Of a stretch of 64,000 nucleotides of DNA, positions 9,505 through 19,032 are shown piece after piece. The stretch lies in contig CAVPFB010000005.1 in NCBI GenBank assembly GCA_963703665.1, positions 62,001-126,000 on the forward strand, written 5' to 3'. This stretch comes from AP-15 sp963703665. Lineage in GTDB: Bacteria; Pseudomonadota; Alphaproteobacteria; ATCC43930; CGMCC-115725. The notes under the pieces are model-generated. The model worked only from the letters and a program-made list of their open reading frames with translations. It had not been told where the DNA came from and searched no databases. The position numbers and the translations under genes were made by a program. The stretch's first letter is position 1, and each line of letters opens with the position of its first letter.

Positions 9505-11111
9505 CGCGGGAGGCTACGCAGCGGCACGGCAGCGCACAAATGCGAGGGCCGCGACATGGCGTTCACGGCGTGCTCCCCATTCGAGTTCTCGTCGACAAAA
9601 TGCTCCGTCCCGGTGTCCATCGCGCGCCCCTTGCGGCCTCGCGGCGGGTGGATATAGAGCGTCGCAGGAGCCGCCACTGGTGCGGGGGCGCGAGGCGGGG
9701 GCAGCGGAATTTCATAGGTCGTGGGCGCGGCATGGTCGGCGAGCAGCAGTTCAGGACGGTAGATTTTGTTCAACTTGAACAGACTCTTGACGAAATTGGT
9801 CTGCCCGTGCAGCAGCAGCCGCGCGACAATCCCGCCGGCGTCCCATAGCTGACGCCAGTCGAGGTGCTTGGCGAATATTGCGCGCTGGGTCGTCACCAGC
9901 TCCTCGTAGAATTCGGCCAGCGGCAGCTTTGTCGGCAACACCGCGTGCTGGATGTCGAACAGGCGGTAGTCGCGGGTTTCGAGCCGGCGCCCGTCGGTGA
10001 TCCAGCTCTCGGTGCCGGGATAGGGGGTGTTGACGCTGATATTGATCACGTCCGGCATTTCCAGGCACCACTCCCGGACGATGCGAAAACGCTCATGGTC
10101 CCAATCGGGGTCGGCGATCAGGTTGACTGCGACATTGATGCCGAGCGAGCGGGCGAATTCGACCGCCTCGAAATTGCGGTCGAGCGAGACCCGCTTGCGG
10201 TATTTCGCGAGCCCCTCCTGGTCGATCGCCTCGAGGCCCAGAAACATGGTCTTTAGGCCGAGCCGCTGCCACAGGCGAAACGCCTCTTTGTTGCGCAGCA
10301 GCACGTCGCCGCGGGTTTCCAGGTAATACCGTTTCTTGATGCCGGCGCGGGCGATCGCCTCGCCCACCTCGATGCCGTGATGTTCGTGGATAAAGGCCAC
10401 GTCGTCGACGATGAAGACACCGGGCTCGCGGATCGAGCGGAGATCCTCGACGATCCGATCGGTGCCGACCAGCCGGTAACTGCGGCCGTAAAAGGTCCAG
10501 GCGCTGCAAAACGAACAGTCCCACGGGCAGCCCCGCGAGAACTCGATCGAAGCGCAAGGATCGAGCGTGCCGATGAAATATTTGCGGCGATGCCGTAACA
10601 GGTCGCGCGCCGGGCTCAGCGCATCAAGCGAGTGGACGAAAGCTGGCGGCGGCCCTTCTCCCAAAGCGGTCACCACGCCCGGCACCGTTGCCGGGTCGCG
10701 ACCGCCCTCGATCGCAGCGAGTAAGAGTGGCATCGCTGCCTCGCCCTCGCCCTTGACCACGCAATCGATGGCGCCCCCGCCGTGCGCGATGATCGCCGCA
10801 GCGGTGAACGACGCGCTGTGGCCGCCGACACAGACGAAGATGTTCGGAAAGCGCGTTTTTGTCGCCTTGGCGAGATCGACGATTTCGGGCACGTTCGCCA
10901 GGTAATTGCAGGAAAACGCTGCAGCATCAGGCCGCCAGCGCTCGACCGTCCTGAAATAGGCGTGATGATCCTCGACTTGCAGGTCGAGCAGCCGCACCGC
11001 GTGACCGGCCGCCCGCGCCGCGGCAGCGACGAGCTCGAGACCAAGCGGCTCAAGCCGAAGAAATACCTTCGTGTAGAGCAGAGGACCCGGATGAACCCCG
11101 AGAAACCGCAT
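9501..11111 (-). CDS. hpnR: Hopanoid C-3 methylase HpnR, copy 1 (B12-binding radical SAM)
   Basis: Cobalamin-dependent radical SAM enzyme that methylates hopanoids at C-3, 536 residues. Residues 1-150 form the B12-binding domain (LRLEPLGLELVAAAARAAGH; VGGHSASFTA). The radical SAM cluster is at about residue 200 in FSRGCPWDCSFCSAW (CxxxCxxC), followed by IVDDVAFIHEHHG and NTPYPGTESW. The C-terminal tail with YIHPPRGRKGRA is shared with copy 2 but runs about 30 residues further. The start has a GGGAGA ribosome site. A second hpnR lies 126 bases upstream on the same strand, and the stop overlaps the DUF917 start. Confidence 0.9.
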   Translation of the reverse strand: MRFLGVHPGPLLYTKVFLRLEPLGLELVAAAARAAGHAVRLLDLQVEDHHAYFRTVERWRPDAAAFSCNYLANVPEIVDLAKATKTRFPNIFVCVGGHSASFTAAAIIAHGGGAIDCVVKGEGEAAMPLLLAAIEGGRDPATVPGVVTALGEGPPPAFVHSLDALSPARDLLRHRRKYFIGTLDPCASIEFSRGCPWDCSFCSAWTFYGRSYRLVGTDRIVEDLRSIREPGVFIVDDVAFIHEHHGIEVGEAIARAGIKKRYYLETRGDVLLRNKEAFRLWQRLGLKTMFLGLEAIDQEGLAKYRKRVSLDRNFEAVEFARSLGINVAVNLIADPDWDHERFRIVREWCLEMPDVINISVNTPYPGTESWITDGRRLETRDYRLFDIQHAVLPTKLPLAEFYEELVTTQRAIFAKHLDWRQLWDAGGIVARLLLHGQTNFVKSLFKLNKIYRPELLLADHAAPTTYEIPLPPPRAPAPVAAPATLYIHPPRGRKGRAMDTGTEHFVDENSNGEHAVNAMSRPSHLCAAVPLRSLPR

Positions 11112-11123
11112 CAGGCATTCTCC

Positions 11124-11151
11124 CTATGATCCCGCGGCCGTGGGATCATAG
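11124..11151. promoter_or_regulatory. Perfect inverted repeat just upstream of hpnR copy 1
   Basis: Two 10-base arms, CTATGATCCC and GGGATCATAG, are separated by 8 GC-rich bases. On the minus strand, in the direction of transcription, the second arm ends directly at the AGGGAGA ribosome site of hpnR copy 1. It could act as an operator or as an RNA hairpin that tunes translation of the second gene of the pair. No T-run follows, so a simple terminator is unlikely. Confidence 0.5.
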
Positions 11152-11237
11152 AAGGGTGCCGCGGCTCGAATGCAAGCTGATCCGCGTGCCGCAGTGCGCG
11201 ACAAGGCGCCACCCCCAGGTGACATGTGCTCGCTGCG

Positions 11238-12773
11238 TCAGGGTGCGCTGCCGACCCGGGTCTCCTCGACGAAATTCTCGGTCGCGTTATCGATTGCGCG
11301 CCCTTTGCGGCCTCGCGGCGGATGAATGTAGAGAGAATTACCGCGGGGTTCTCGGGCGGCCGGCAGCGGAATTTCATAGGCTACCGGGGCCGCGTGATCG
11401 GCAAGCAGCAATTCCGGCCGATACACCTTGTCGAGCGTATAAAGGCTCTTCAAGAAATTGGGATTTCCGCGCAGCAGCTGGCGGGCGACGACGCCGGCCG
11501 CGGCATAGGCAGCCCGCCAGCCAGCAAACTTGCGATAGAACGCCCGCTGCGTCGCCACCAGCTCTTCGTAGAACTCTGCAAGCGGCAGCCGGGTGGGCAT
11601 CACCGCGTGCGCGATGTCGTAAAGCCGGTAATCGCGGGTGGTCAGCACGCGCTCCTCGGTCAGCCAGCTTTCGGTCCCCGGATAGGGCGTGTTGACGCTC
11701 AGATTGACAACCTCCGGAGCTTCGAGGCCCCATTCGCGCACGATGCGGAAGCGCTCGTGGTCCCAGTCAGGATCGGCGATCAGATTGATCACCACGATCA
11801 GACCGAGCGAGCGGGCGAATTCGAGCGCTTCGAAATTTCGACCGAGCGACATGCGCTTGCGGTATTTTGTCAGGGCCTCCTCATCGATCGCCTCGAGACC
11901 GATGAACAGGTATTGAAGGCCGACGGTCTTCCAGAATCGGAAGACTTCCTTGTTGCGCAGCAGCACGTCGCCGCGGGTTTCGAGGTAGTAGCGCTTTTTG
12001 ATGCCCGCACGGGCGATTGCCTCGCCGAGCTCCATCGCATGGCGCTCATGGACAAAGGCCACATCGTCGACGACGAAGATTCCCGGCTCGCGGATGCGGC
12101 GGAGGTCCTCGACGACCCGTTCCGGGCTTAAGAGCCGATAGCTGCGGCCGTAAAAAGTCCAAGCGCTGCAAAATGAGCAATCCCACGGGCAGCCGCGCGA
12201 GAACTCGATCGACGCGCAGGGATCGAGGATCCCCAAATAATATTGGCGGCGATGGCGCAAGAGGTCGCGTGCCGGCATCACCTCGTCCAGCGAATGGACA
12301 AAGCCGGGTGGGGGCCCCTCGCCCGACGTGGTGACCGCGCCGGGAACCGTGACCGGTTCGCGTTTGCCCTCGATCGCTGCGAGCAGCAGCGGGATCGAGG
12401 CCTCGCCTTCGCCTTTGAGCACGCAGTCGATGGCGCCGGCGCCGTGCTCGATCAGCGCATTTGCAGTGAACGAGGCGCTGTGCCCGCCGACGCAAATGAA
12501 GATCTCGGGAAACCGCACCTTGGTCGCCTTGGCGAGATCGACAATTTCGGGAATGTTCGCGAGATAATTGCAGCCGAAGGCGATGGCGTCCGGCCGCCAG
12601 CGCTCGATCGTGCGGAAATAGGCTCGCTGGTCCTCGACCTGGAGATCGAGCAGTCGAACCGAGTGGCCGGCCTGCCGCGCCGCCGCAGCGACAAGTTCGA
12701 GCCCGATCGGCTCGAGCCGCAGAAAAATTTGGGAATAGGTCATCGGGCCGGGATGGACGCAGAACAGCCGCAT
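11238..12773 (-). CDS. hpnR: Hopanoid C-3 methylase HpnR, copy 2 (B12-binding radical SAM)
   Basis: Second tandem hpnR, 511 residues from the ATG at 12773, which has an excellent GGAGGGAG ribosome site six bases upstream; an in-frame ATG at 12902 would add 43 arginine-rich residues and is not credible. It carries the same B12-binding domain (GGHSASFTANALIEHG), the same CxxxCxxC segment (FSRGCPWDCSFCSAW) and the same tail (LYIHPPRGRKGRA). The two copies align along their whole length with scattered substitutions, so they look like a tandem duplication followed by divergence. Both keep the cluster cysteines. Whether both make 3-methylhopanoids, or one has a new substrate, cannot be read from the sequence. 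Confidence 0.9.
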   Translation of the reverse strand: MRLFCVHPGPMTYSQIFLRLEPIGLELVAAAARQAGHSVRLLDLQVEDQRAYFRTIERWRPDAIAFGCNYLANIPEIVDLAKATKVRFPEIFICVGGHSASFTANALIEHGAGAIDCVLKGEGEASIPLLLAAIEGKREPVTVPGAVTTSGEGPPPGFVHSLDEVMPARDLLRHRRQYYLGILDPCASIEFSRGCPWDCSFCSAWTFYGRSYRLLSPERVVEDLRRIREPGIFVVDDVAFVHERHAMELGEAIARAGIKKRYYLETRGDVLLRNKEVFRFWKTVGLQYLFIGLEAIDEEALTKYRKRMSLGRNFEALEFARSLGLIVVINLIADPDWDHERFRIVREWGLEAPEVVNLSVNTPYPGTESWLTEERVLTTRDYRLYDIAHAVMPTRLPLAEFYEELVATQRAFYRKFAGWRAAYAAAGVVARQLLRGNPNFLKSLYTLDKVYRPELLLADHAAPVAYEIPLPAAREPRGNSLYIHPPRGRKGRAIDNATENFVEETRVGSAP

Positions 12774-12944
12774 CAGACTCTCCCTCCTCTCGCCGGCCCC
12801 GCGACGGCGCCAACTCTGAGGCCGAACCCTACGGCCTCCTATGGGTTCCATCAAACGCGGTAAAAACCGCGATCCTGGCCGTGCCCGAGACGGCGCGCGC
12901 AATCGCAGCTAGATTACCGGCCCACTGCCGTCGAGGATCGCAAA

Positions 12945-13718
12945 ATGACAACCGACTGGGTCAAGCTCGTCGCCGATCTGGAGCGCCTTTTGAAGCTGCG
13001 CTCGATCCCGTTTGGGATGAAGCTCTACGAGCGCCGCGAAGAGATGGAGGCGATCCCCAAGATCCGCCGGCCCAAAGCGGTGCACACGCTCGACCAGATC
13101 GTAGCCCAGGCGGCGCGGCTCGGCTGGACCGTCGGCCTGACCAGCGAGGACCTGGTCGGCGCGCAGTGCCGTGCGGTCGTCGGGCTCGGCCTCGCCAAGG
13201 ACGAGGCTTGGCGCTCGGGACAGCATATGGCCGGGGTGTGGTACAGCACGCCCGACGACGCCCGCGCGCACCAGGCGGCGATGGCGTGCGTGCCCGACGG
13301 CCGCTATCAGGCGCTGGCGGTGGCGCCGCTCGCCGCAGGTCGGCTCGACCCGCCGGACATCGCGCTGTTCTACGCGACGCCGGGAGCGATGATCTACTTT
13401 ATCAACGGGCTGCAATGGTCGGGCTACAAGCGTTTCGACTGGAGCGTGGTCGGTGAATCGGCCTGCGCCGATTCGTGGGGTCGGGCGCTGAAGACACGTG
13501 AGCCGAGCCTGTCGATCCCGTGCTTCGCCGAGCGTCGCTACGGCGGGGTGCTCGACGATGAGATGCTGATGGCCCTGCCGCCCGAACACCTAGGCAAGGC
13601 GATCGCGGGCATGGAGGCGCTCGCCAAGAACGGGCTGCGCTACCCCTTTCCGCAATACGGCATCCAGCAGGACGCCCGCGCCGGCCTCGCCGTCAGCTAC
13701 CCCGGCAAGAGCGGGTGA
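12945..13718 (+). CDS. DUF169 domain-containing protein
   Basis: A 257-residue cytosolic protein of the DUF169 family, whose function is unknown. Recognisable family text includes SIPFGMKLYERREEM near the N-terminus and a cluster of conserved residues around GAQCRAVVGL and SCADSWGRA-like text (here ESACADSWGRAL). The protein ends at GKSG, 22 bases before the convergent aldolase/dehydrogenase gene. It is divergent from hpnR copy 2, with 171 bases between the starts. Nothing in the neighbourhood suggests a pathway; DUF169 genes are often near redox or metal genes, but that is not the case here. Confidence 0.85.
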   Translation: MTTDWVKLVADLERLLKLRSIPFGMKLYERREEMEAIPKIRRPKAVHTLDQIVAQAARLGWTVGLTSEDLVGAQCRAVVGLGLAKDEAWRSGQHMAGVWYSTPDDARAHQAAMACVPDGRYQALAVAPLAAGRLDPPDIALFYATPGAMIYFINGLQWSGYKRFDWSVVGESACADSWGRALKTREPSLSIPCFAERRYGGVLDDEMLMALPPEHLGKAIAGMEALAKNGLRYPFPQYGIQQDARAGLAVSYPGKSG

Positions 13719-13739
13719 GTTCGGCGCCGGCCTCTTCGC

Positions 13740-15815
13740 TCAGCGCGGCGCGGCGGCGAGATTGCCGCCATCGACGGTGGCGAACGAACCGGTGGTGTTG
13801 CGCGCAAGGGCCAGAGACAGAAAGGCTTCGGCAACGTCCTCGGCGACGACTTCGCGGCCGAGCAGGTTGCGCGACATGTATTGCGCCTCGCTAATACCGT
13901 AAGCAGCGGCTCGCGTCTTGATGTAATCAGGCGTCATGATCCCGCTACGGATACCGTCGGCATTGACCGCGTTGGAACGGATGCCGGAGCTTCCGTATTC
14001 GAGAGCATATTGCTTCATCAGAAACAAGGTCGCCGCCTTGGGCAGCCCATAAGGCCCGGCGTTAGGTCCCTGGCTGATCGCCTGCCGCGACACGTTGAAC
14101 AAGAGGCATCCGCCGGTGCCTTGCGCCAGCATAATGCGCACAGCGTTCTGCGCGATCGTTTGATGGGCGAAGAAATTCAGTTCGAAGCTTTGGCGGAGCA
14201 CCCTGTCCTCGACCTCACCGATAGGCCCTTGCCACGCCGCGCCGGCGTTCGAGACGACAATATCGACGCCTCCGAACCGTGCGGCAATCCTGTCGAACGC
14301 AAGGCGCACCGAGGCCGGATCGATCACGTCGCAGGCGAGGCCGAGCGCGAGACCGCCGAGTTTTTTCGCTCCCGCCTCGGCGGCTTCGCTATCGATGTCG
14401 AGCAAGGCCAGTTCGGCCCCGGCGCGGCTCAACGCGCGGGCGGTGGCGAAGCCGATCGTGCCGGCGCCGCCAGTCACGACGGCGACTTGGGCGGCCAGCG
14501 GCTTTTCGATCGCCTGGCCGAGCTTGGCCTGTTCGAGCGACCAGTATTCGATGTCGAACAGCTCGGCCTCGGCCACCGATTCGAAACGGCCGATGGCCTC
14601 GGCGCCGGTCACCGTCTCGATTGTCGATAGTGCTATGTCGGCGGCGATCCGCGCGTCCTTGGCGCTGCTGCCGAGGCCGAACAGCCCCAGCCCCGGCACC
14701 AGGATCACCCGCGGCATCGGGTCGAGCTCACGTTTCGAGACCGCCTGGCGCGCATTGTGACGCAAGAAATAGGCGTGGTAGTCGGTGGTAAACCGGTCGA
14801 CCGCCTCGCGCACCGCCGTCCGGAACTCAGCCAGTCGGCCGGCTTCGGGCGGCGGCGCGATCAGCGGATAGTTCTTGGTCCGGATCGTATGGTCCGGCGT
14901 GGCGACGCCGGCCTGGCCATAACGGCGGAGCTCGGCGCCATTGACATAATCGAGCACCGCCGGGCCGGTGCGGAAATCCAGGATAAACCGCTTATAGGCG
15001 CCGGCCTCGGTTGGCGACGCGATGGCGCAGGCCCCGCGCAGGATCGGTGCGACTTCGCTCGGCTCGGCTAGTACGGCGGGCAGGTGAGCGGCAGGGAACA
15101 CCGTCGGGCGGCGGCGTGCCAGCCGCTCCTCGGCCAGCCGCTCCTCGGCGAGCGACACTGCGGCGATCATGCGCTCATACGCCTCGTGCGCGGTCTCGCC
15201 AAAGGTGAAGACGCCGTGCTTCAGCAGCACCAGCCCCTCGACCGCAGGATCGGCTTCGAAGATCTCGGCTGCTGATTTGGCCAACAGGAAACCGGGCATG
15301 ATATACGGCACCAGCCCCATCCGCCCGCCGAACAGATCGGCGCAGCGCTCCGCCGCATCCGGTTGATCGGCGAGGCTCAGCACCGCGGTCGAATGGGTGT
15401 GGTCGACATATTTGTGCGGCAGAAAGGCATGTAGCAGGGTTTCGACCGAGGGGTTGGGTGCTCCCGGATCGATCAGGTTGGCGCGCTGCACCCGAACCAT
15501 TTCTTCGTCCGCCAGCTGCGGGCGCCGGCGCAGTTTGCGCAACGGCGCGAGCCGCACCGCCGGGAGCCCGGCGGGCTCGATCGCCGCCATGTCCCAGCCG
15601 CTGCCTTTGACGCAGAGGACTTCCGCCTCCTCGTCGAGGAGGTCTCGGACGATCGTCTTGACGGAGGTGTTGCCGCCGCCATGCAGCACCAGCTTCTCAT
15701 CGCGGCCGAGCAGGCGGGAGGTATAGACGCGCAAGGCGAGGTCGCGCCCGACCCCGCGCGCCGCATAATAGTCGACCAGCCGCTGGCCTTCGTCATCCGA
15801 CCATTGGCTCAGCAT
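13740..15815 (-). CDS. Bifunctional class II aldolase / short-chain dehydrogenase (RhaD-like)
   Basis: Two-domain sugar enzyme of 691 residues from the ATG at 15815. The N-terminal 400 residues are a class II aldolase (LVLHGGGNTSVK; the zinc-binding HKYVDHTHST). The C-terminal 250 residues are a short-chain dehydrogenase with the NAD motif VTGGAGTIG and the catalytic YGLPK (YxxxK) pair. Family members split rhamnulose-1-phosphate or a related deoxysugar phosphate and reduce or oxidise the lactaldehyde product. No sugar transporter or kinase is adjacent, so the substrate is open. In-frame ATGs at 15839 and 15851 are possible alternative starts; the chosen one has a GGAG at a usual distance. 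Confidence 0.85.
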   Translation of the reverse strand: MLSQWSDDEGQRLVDYYAARGVGRDLALRVYTSRLLGRDEKLVLHGGGNTSVKTIVRDLLDEEAEVLCVKGSGWDMAAIEPAGLPAVRLAPLRKLRRRPQLADEEMVRVQRANLIDPGAPNPSVETLLHAFLPHKYVDHTHSTAVLSLADQPDAAERCADLFGGRMGLVPYIMPGFLLAKSAAEIFEADPAVEGLVLLKHGVFTFGETAHEAYERMIAAVSLAEERLAEERLARRRPTVFPAAHLPAVLAEPSEVAPILRGACAIASPTEAGAYKRFILDFRTGPAVLDYVNGAELRRYGQAGVATPDHTIRTKNYPLIAPPPEAGRLAEFRTAVREAVDRFTTDYHAYFLRHNARQAVSKRELDPMPRVILVPGLGLFGLGSSAKDARIAADIALSTIETVTGAEAIGRFESVAEAELFDIEYWSLEQAKLGQAIEKPLAAQVAVVTGGAGTIGFATARALSRAGAELALLDIDSEAAEAGAKKLGGLALGLACDVIDPASVRLAFDRIAARFGGVDIVVSNAGAAWQGPIGEVEDRVLRQSFELNFFAHQTIAQNAVRIMLAQGTGGCLLFNVSRQAISQGPNAGPYGLPKAATLFLMKQYALEYGSSGIRSNAVNADGIRSGIMTPDYIKTRAAAYGISEAQYMSRNLLGREVVAEDVAEAFLSLALARNTTGSFATVDGGNLAAAPR

Positions 15816-15983
15816 CCTGGCGTCTCCATCCGCTGAAAGCGGCACCATCAATGCAGCGGCGGGCTCGCCAATTCAAGGGCTCGCGGATGCAAAGGCTGCG
15901 GATTCAACGGCTCGCGGTCATTGAGGACGCGATCTCTACCCGGCGCTGCCGCGGGTAGAGATCACGATGGTCCTATCAATCGA

Positions 15984-16035
15984 TGGGGACACCAGCCTGC
16001 AGCGCACCAGCTTGCAGCGGATCAGCCTGCAGCGG
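15984..16035. repeat. Three imperfect 15-base direct repeats
   Basis: Three consecutive near-identical units of the form accagc(c/t)tgcagcg(c/g), with single-base differences, run up to and into the 3' end of the membrane-protein gene on the minus strand. The last units therefore encode part of its alanine-rich C-terminus. They look like slippage-generated sequence and no function is assigned. Confidence 0.4.
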
Positions 16036-16669
16036 CCGTGAACAGTCGCGTCACTGCGCCGCTGAAGGTCGCGCTGACCAGCAGTAGCGCCGCGCCCACC
16101 GCCAGCAAGCCAACCAGCACCAGGATCCCCGACGCCGCCAGGATCAGCGCGAGGATACCCAACACGATCGCCGCGATGCCGATCAGGACTTCCATTCCGC
16201 CGGCCGCTGCCGATCCCTGGTAAGTCATGATTCGCGGCTCGATTCCGGCGCCGGCTACCGCGACGTTTCGCGGGCGCATGCTGATCGCGCCGCTCAGCAG
16301 CAACGCGCCGCCGAAAACGATCAGAGCCGCAGGCACCAGATGGACGACGTTGATCCCGACCAATGCGAGAATGCCGAGCACGATCCCGGTCACCCCGGCC
16401 AGGCAGTCGACCATGACCTCGCCGCCGAGCTCGACGCCGGTACCCGGATTGACGATCTTCGCACCCTCGGCAGCACTGTTGAACGCCTGAACGAGCAGGC
16501 CGACGCCAATCACAATCGTCGCGATCGAAGCGAGAGCGCCGACCGAGATGCCGGCCAAGGCGATAACCATGAGGACGATCACCGCAATGCCCGCCGCACC
16601 TTCGCTCAGCAGGCCGATCGGCTCTGCTTCGCCCGCGAGCCCTCTGCCTTCAACATAGATGGCCATCAT
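16022..16669 (-). CDS. Small polytopic membrane protein of unknown function
   Basis: About 215 residues, nearly all hydrophobic, with six or seven predicted helices and two internally similar halves: each half has an (I/V)GIxAIVLGILALxxIN/AA-type segment (residues 105-125 and 170-190). The composition resembles HdeD/DUF308-like proteins, but the match is only by look. Translation starts at one of two adjacent ATGs (16669 or 16666) behind a clear AAAGGAGA ribosome site. It stands alone, with 138 bases of the same strand before it and gene-free sequence after it. Confidence 0.7.
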   Translation of the reverse strand: MMAIYVEGRGLAGEAEPIGLLSEGAAGIAVIVLMVIALAGISVGALASIATIVIGVGLLVQAFNSAAEGAKIVNPGTGVELGGEVMVDCLAGVTGIVLGILALVGINVVHLVPAALIVFGGALLLSGAISMRPRNVAVAGAGIEPRIMTYQGSAAAGGMEVLIGIAAIVLGILALILAASGILVLVGLLAVGAALLLVSATFSGAVTRLFTAAAG

Positions 16670-16882
16670 TGATCTCCTTTCCTGCTCGGGGGAGTTCGCC
16701 CTAGGCTTCACGGCGAACCTCGTCCCGGCGCATTCGGAAAACATTAAGATGACATGCAGAGTTCCAACCGGAGCGTGCCGAAAAATAGGTGAACTAGTCG
16801 TTTGGTAGCATAGGACTCCCGAAACTTCAGGGTTACCTTGGCGACCAGAATGACGGGTTTTTCGACTCTGGAGCGAAGCCGG

Positions 16883-18223
16883 TCAGGCCTCGGCGGGGGC
16901 GTAACGCTCCTTTTTGAACAGGCCGCGCTGAAAGGCTAGATAGGCCTCCTTGGTCATCGCCGGCTCAAACCTCGCGAGGATTTCCCTGGCCGGAGCGGCG
17001 TCGCCGTAGAGCAGGTCGATCGCGGTCATCGCCAATAGCTTGGCCGGGGTCAGATAAGCATGCTGCGGGTCGTTGATCCGCCAGTCGGGCGAATGCGCAT
17101 GGCCCTCGGCTGCGACCAGGTAGGGATGGATCACCGGCATCAGATGCGCCAGATCGCCCATATCGGTCGAGCCGGTGCGATGACCGCCGATCGCGAATTC
17201 GCCCGGGCCGAAGATGGCCTCGACATTGTCGCCGAATATCCGCCCCAGCCGCAGGTCGTTGCGCTGCGGCAGATAGCCAGGGATCGTATGAATCTCGACC
17301 TCGGCGCCGACCGCCATTGCTCCGGCGCGCAGGCAGAGGTCGACCTTGCGGTTCGCGTCCATGATGGCCTCGAGCGAGCCGCCGCGCACAAAGGTTTCCA
17401 TCGTCACCTCGGACGGCACGACGCTGACCGCATCCCCGCCCTTGGTGATGATCGGGTGGATTCGGATCGTGTCCTTTTCCCAGAAGGTCTCGCGCTGGGC
17501 GGCGATCGCGTTCATCGCGATCATCGCCGCACTGAGGGCGTTGATCCCGAGCTGCGGCGCGCCGCCCGCATGGGCTGCCCGCCCGATAAAGCGGATCTGC
17601 TTGACCACCGCACCGTTCGAGGAGAGGGCGATGGCCGAGCGCCCCTTCCCCGCCCCGTTCGCGCCGGTATGGATCATCATCGCCATATCGACATCGTCGA
17701 AATAGCCCTTGGCGACGAGCTCGGGCTTGCCGAGCATGAACTCGATTTCGCCACGGGAGACGCGGCCAAGCCGTTCCTCGACATCGATGAATTCCTCGGC
17801 CGGCACCGCGAAGAAGATGACCTCGCCGGCGAGATGATCGGCGATCTTCGCTTCCGTCAGCCCGATCGCCGCGCCGACCATCCCGGCGATCTGGGCATTG
17901 TGCCCGCAGCTGTGCGCGGCCCCGGTCCGGGGGTCGGCGAGCGGGTGCTCCGAGGTGCGCAGGCTGTCGAGCTCGCCGATGACGGCCAGCCGCGGCCCCG
18001 GCATTCGCCCGGCTAGCCGGCCCTTGACCCCGGTCAGCGCCAGGCCGGTGCTTGGCTCGAGCCCCAGCGCGCGCATCTGCCGAGCCACCAGAGCGGCGGT
18101 CTGGGTCTCGTTGAACCCGGTCTCCGGGTGCCGCAGGATCGTCTCACCGACATCGATGATCAATTCGGCATGGCGGTCGATGGCCTCGCATACCGCGCGC
18201 TTCAGTTCGTCCCGGCCGGTCAT
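16883..18223 (-). CDS. M20-family amidohydrolase (AbgB/peptidase M20D type)
   Basis: Zinc-dependent amidohydrolase of 446 residues. Metal-ligand motifs in order: GELDSL, HSCGHNAQIAG, PAEEF (catalytic Glu pair), an Asp/His region around MMIHTG, and EGHAHSPDW near the C-terminus. The dimerisation-domain signature GRAAHAGGAPQLGINAL sits at about residue 215. Such enzymes cleave N-acylated amino acids or p-aminobenzoyl-glutamate. The start at 18223 has a G-rich site and places the M20 fold at residue 10; an in-frame ATG lies at 18286. The gene is flanked by gene-poor DNA and shows no operon partner. Confidence 0.85.
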   Translation of the reverse strand: MTGRDELKRAVCEAIDRHAELIIDVGETILRHPETGFNETQTAALVARQMRALGLEPSTGLALTGVKGRLAGRMPGPRLAVIGELDSLRTSEHPLADPRTGAAHSCGHNAQIAGMVGAAIGLTEAKIADHLAGEVIFFAVPAEEFIDVEERLGRVSRGEIEFMLGKPELVAKGYFDDVDMAMMIHTGANGAGKGRSAIALSSNGAVVKQIRFIGRAAHAGGAPQLGINALSAAMIAMNAIAAQRETFWEKDTIRIHPIITKGGDAVSVVPSEVTMETFVRGGSLEAIMDANRKVDLCLRAGAMAVGAEVEIHTIPGYLPQRNDLRLGRIFGDNVEAIFGPGEFAIGGHRTGSTDMGDLAHLMPVIHPYLVAAEGHAHSPDWRINDPQHAYLTPAKLLAMTAIDLLYGDAAPAREILARFEPAMTKEAYLAFQRGLFKKERYAPAEA

Positions 18224-18286
18224 TGTGCCCCCGATGTCGCTTTGTTCAGCCGTATATTGCCTAACGAAGTCGAGCGTACGCTGCAA

Positions 18287-19032
18287 GGAGAGCCTGGCAC
18301 TCGCGCAATAGCCGCCCGCGACACAATCGAACCCTGCCGAGAGAGTGGCCGAAGAGCGGCATCGGGTGCGCCGCGTTTGTAGAGGCGCCGAGCGATGGGG
18401 TCACCTCACTCAACGGCCGGCCGCTCGCGCTGGCCGGCCGCCCTGGCACCAGCGATCACCGAGGCAACATCCCTCGCCGCGTAGGCGAACTTGACTTTTC
18501 TGCGTGATCCTGCGGCGGGCGACGATGTCGCCGACAGGTGTCGCCCCGATCTCGGCCCTTGCTGCGCTCGGTCGAAGGGCCGGCGCCACGGCGAGATTGC
18601 CCGCTTCGGCTCAGCGGTCGTGGACGGCGTGGGTACGGTGATTGACGCCAAGATCCCCGCCGACGAGAAGCCTGCGATCGGCCTTACTCTCGTGCTCGGC
18701 GCCGGTCATCAAGGCTTCAGGCGTCCGCCGCCGTTAGGCTGCCGGTCACGCCATCACTGGCGCTCCTTGCTGCGTAAAGGGGGCGGCACACCGGCGTCTC
18801 GGATTTCGCGCCCAGAGCAATATCGCGGTCGCTGCTACTATGACTGCGAGATCGGTAATTCGTCCCTGTCCCGTCAATAATCCGTCCATCTACGACCGGA
18901 GTTCGCTCTCATCGTACATAGCCGTCCATATTTCGTCATATTCTCATCAGCAACGGCGGTCTGGCGCGTATCTAATTACCACGTCGAAATCTGCGCTGCT
19001 TGCCCTTCTCCAATTTCACGGGCAATTAAATA
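18287..19032. other. Gene-poor stretch
   Basis: About 750 bases with no convincing coding sequence: the open frames here have skewed composition and no recognisable motif. From about 18850 onward the base composition shifts from GC-rich to clearly AT-richer, leading into the promoter of the unknown gene at 19145. That is often seen at the edge of acquired DNA. Confidence 0.5.

Noticed and set aside
16022..16669. Naming the small membrane protein HdeD
   Set aside because: Only the hydrophobic repeat pattern agrees; the HdeD/DUF308 sequence motifs could not be placed.
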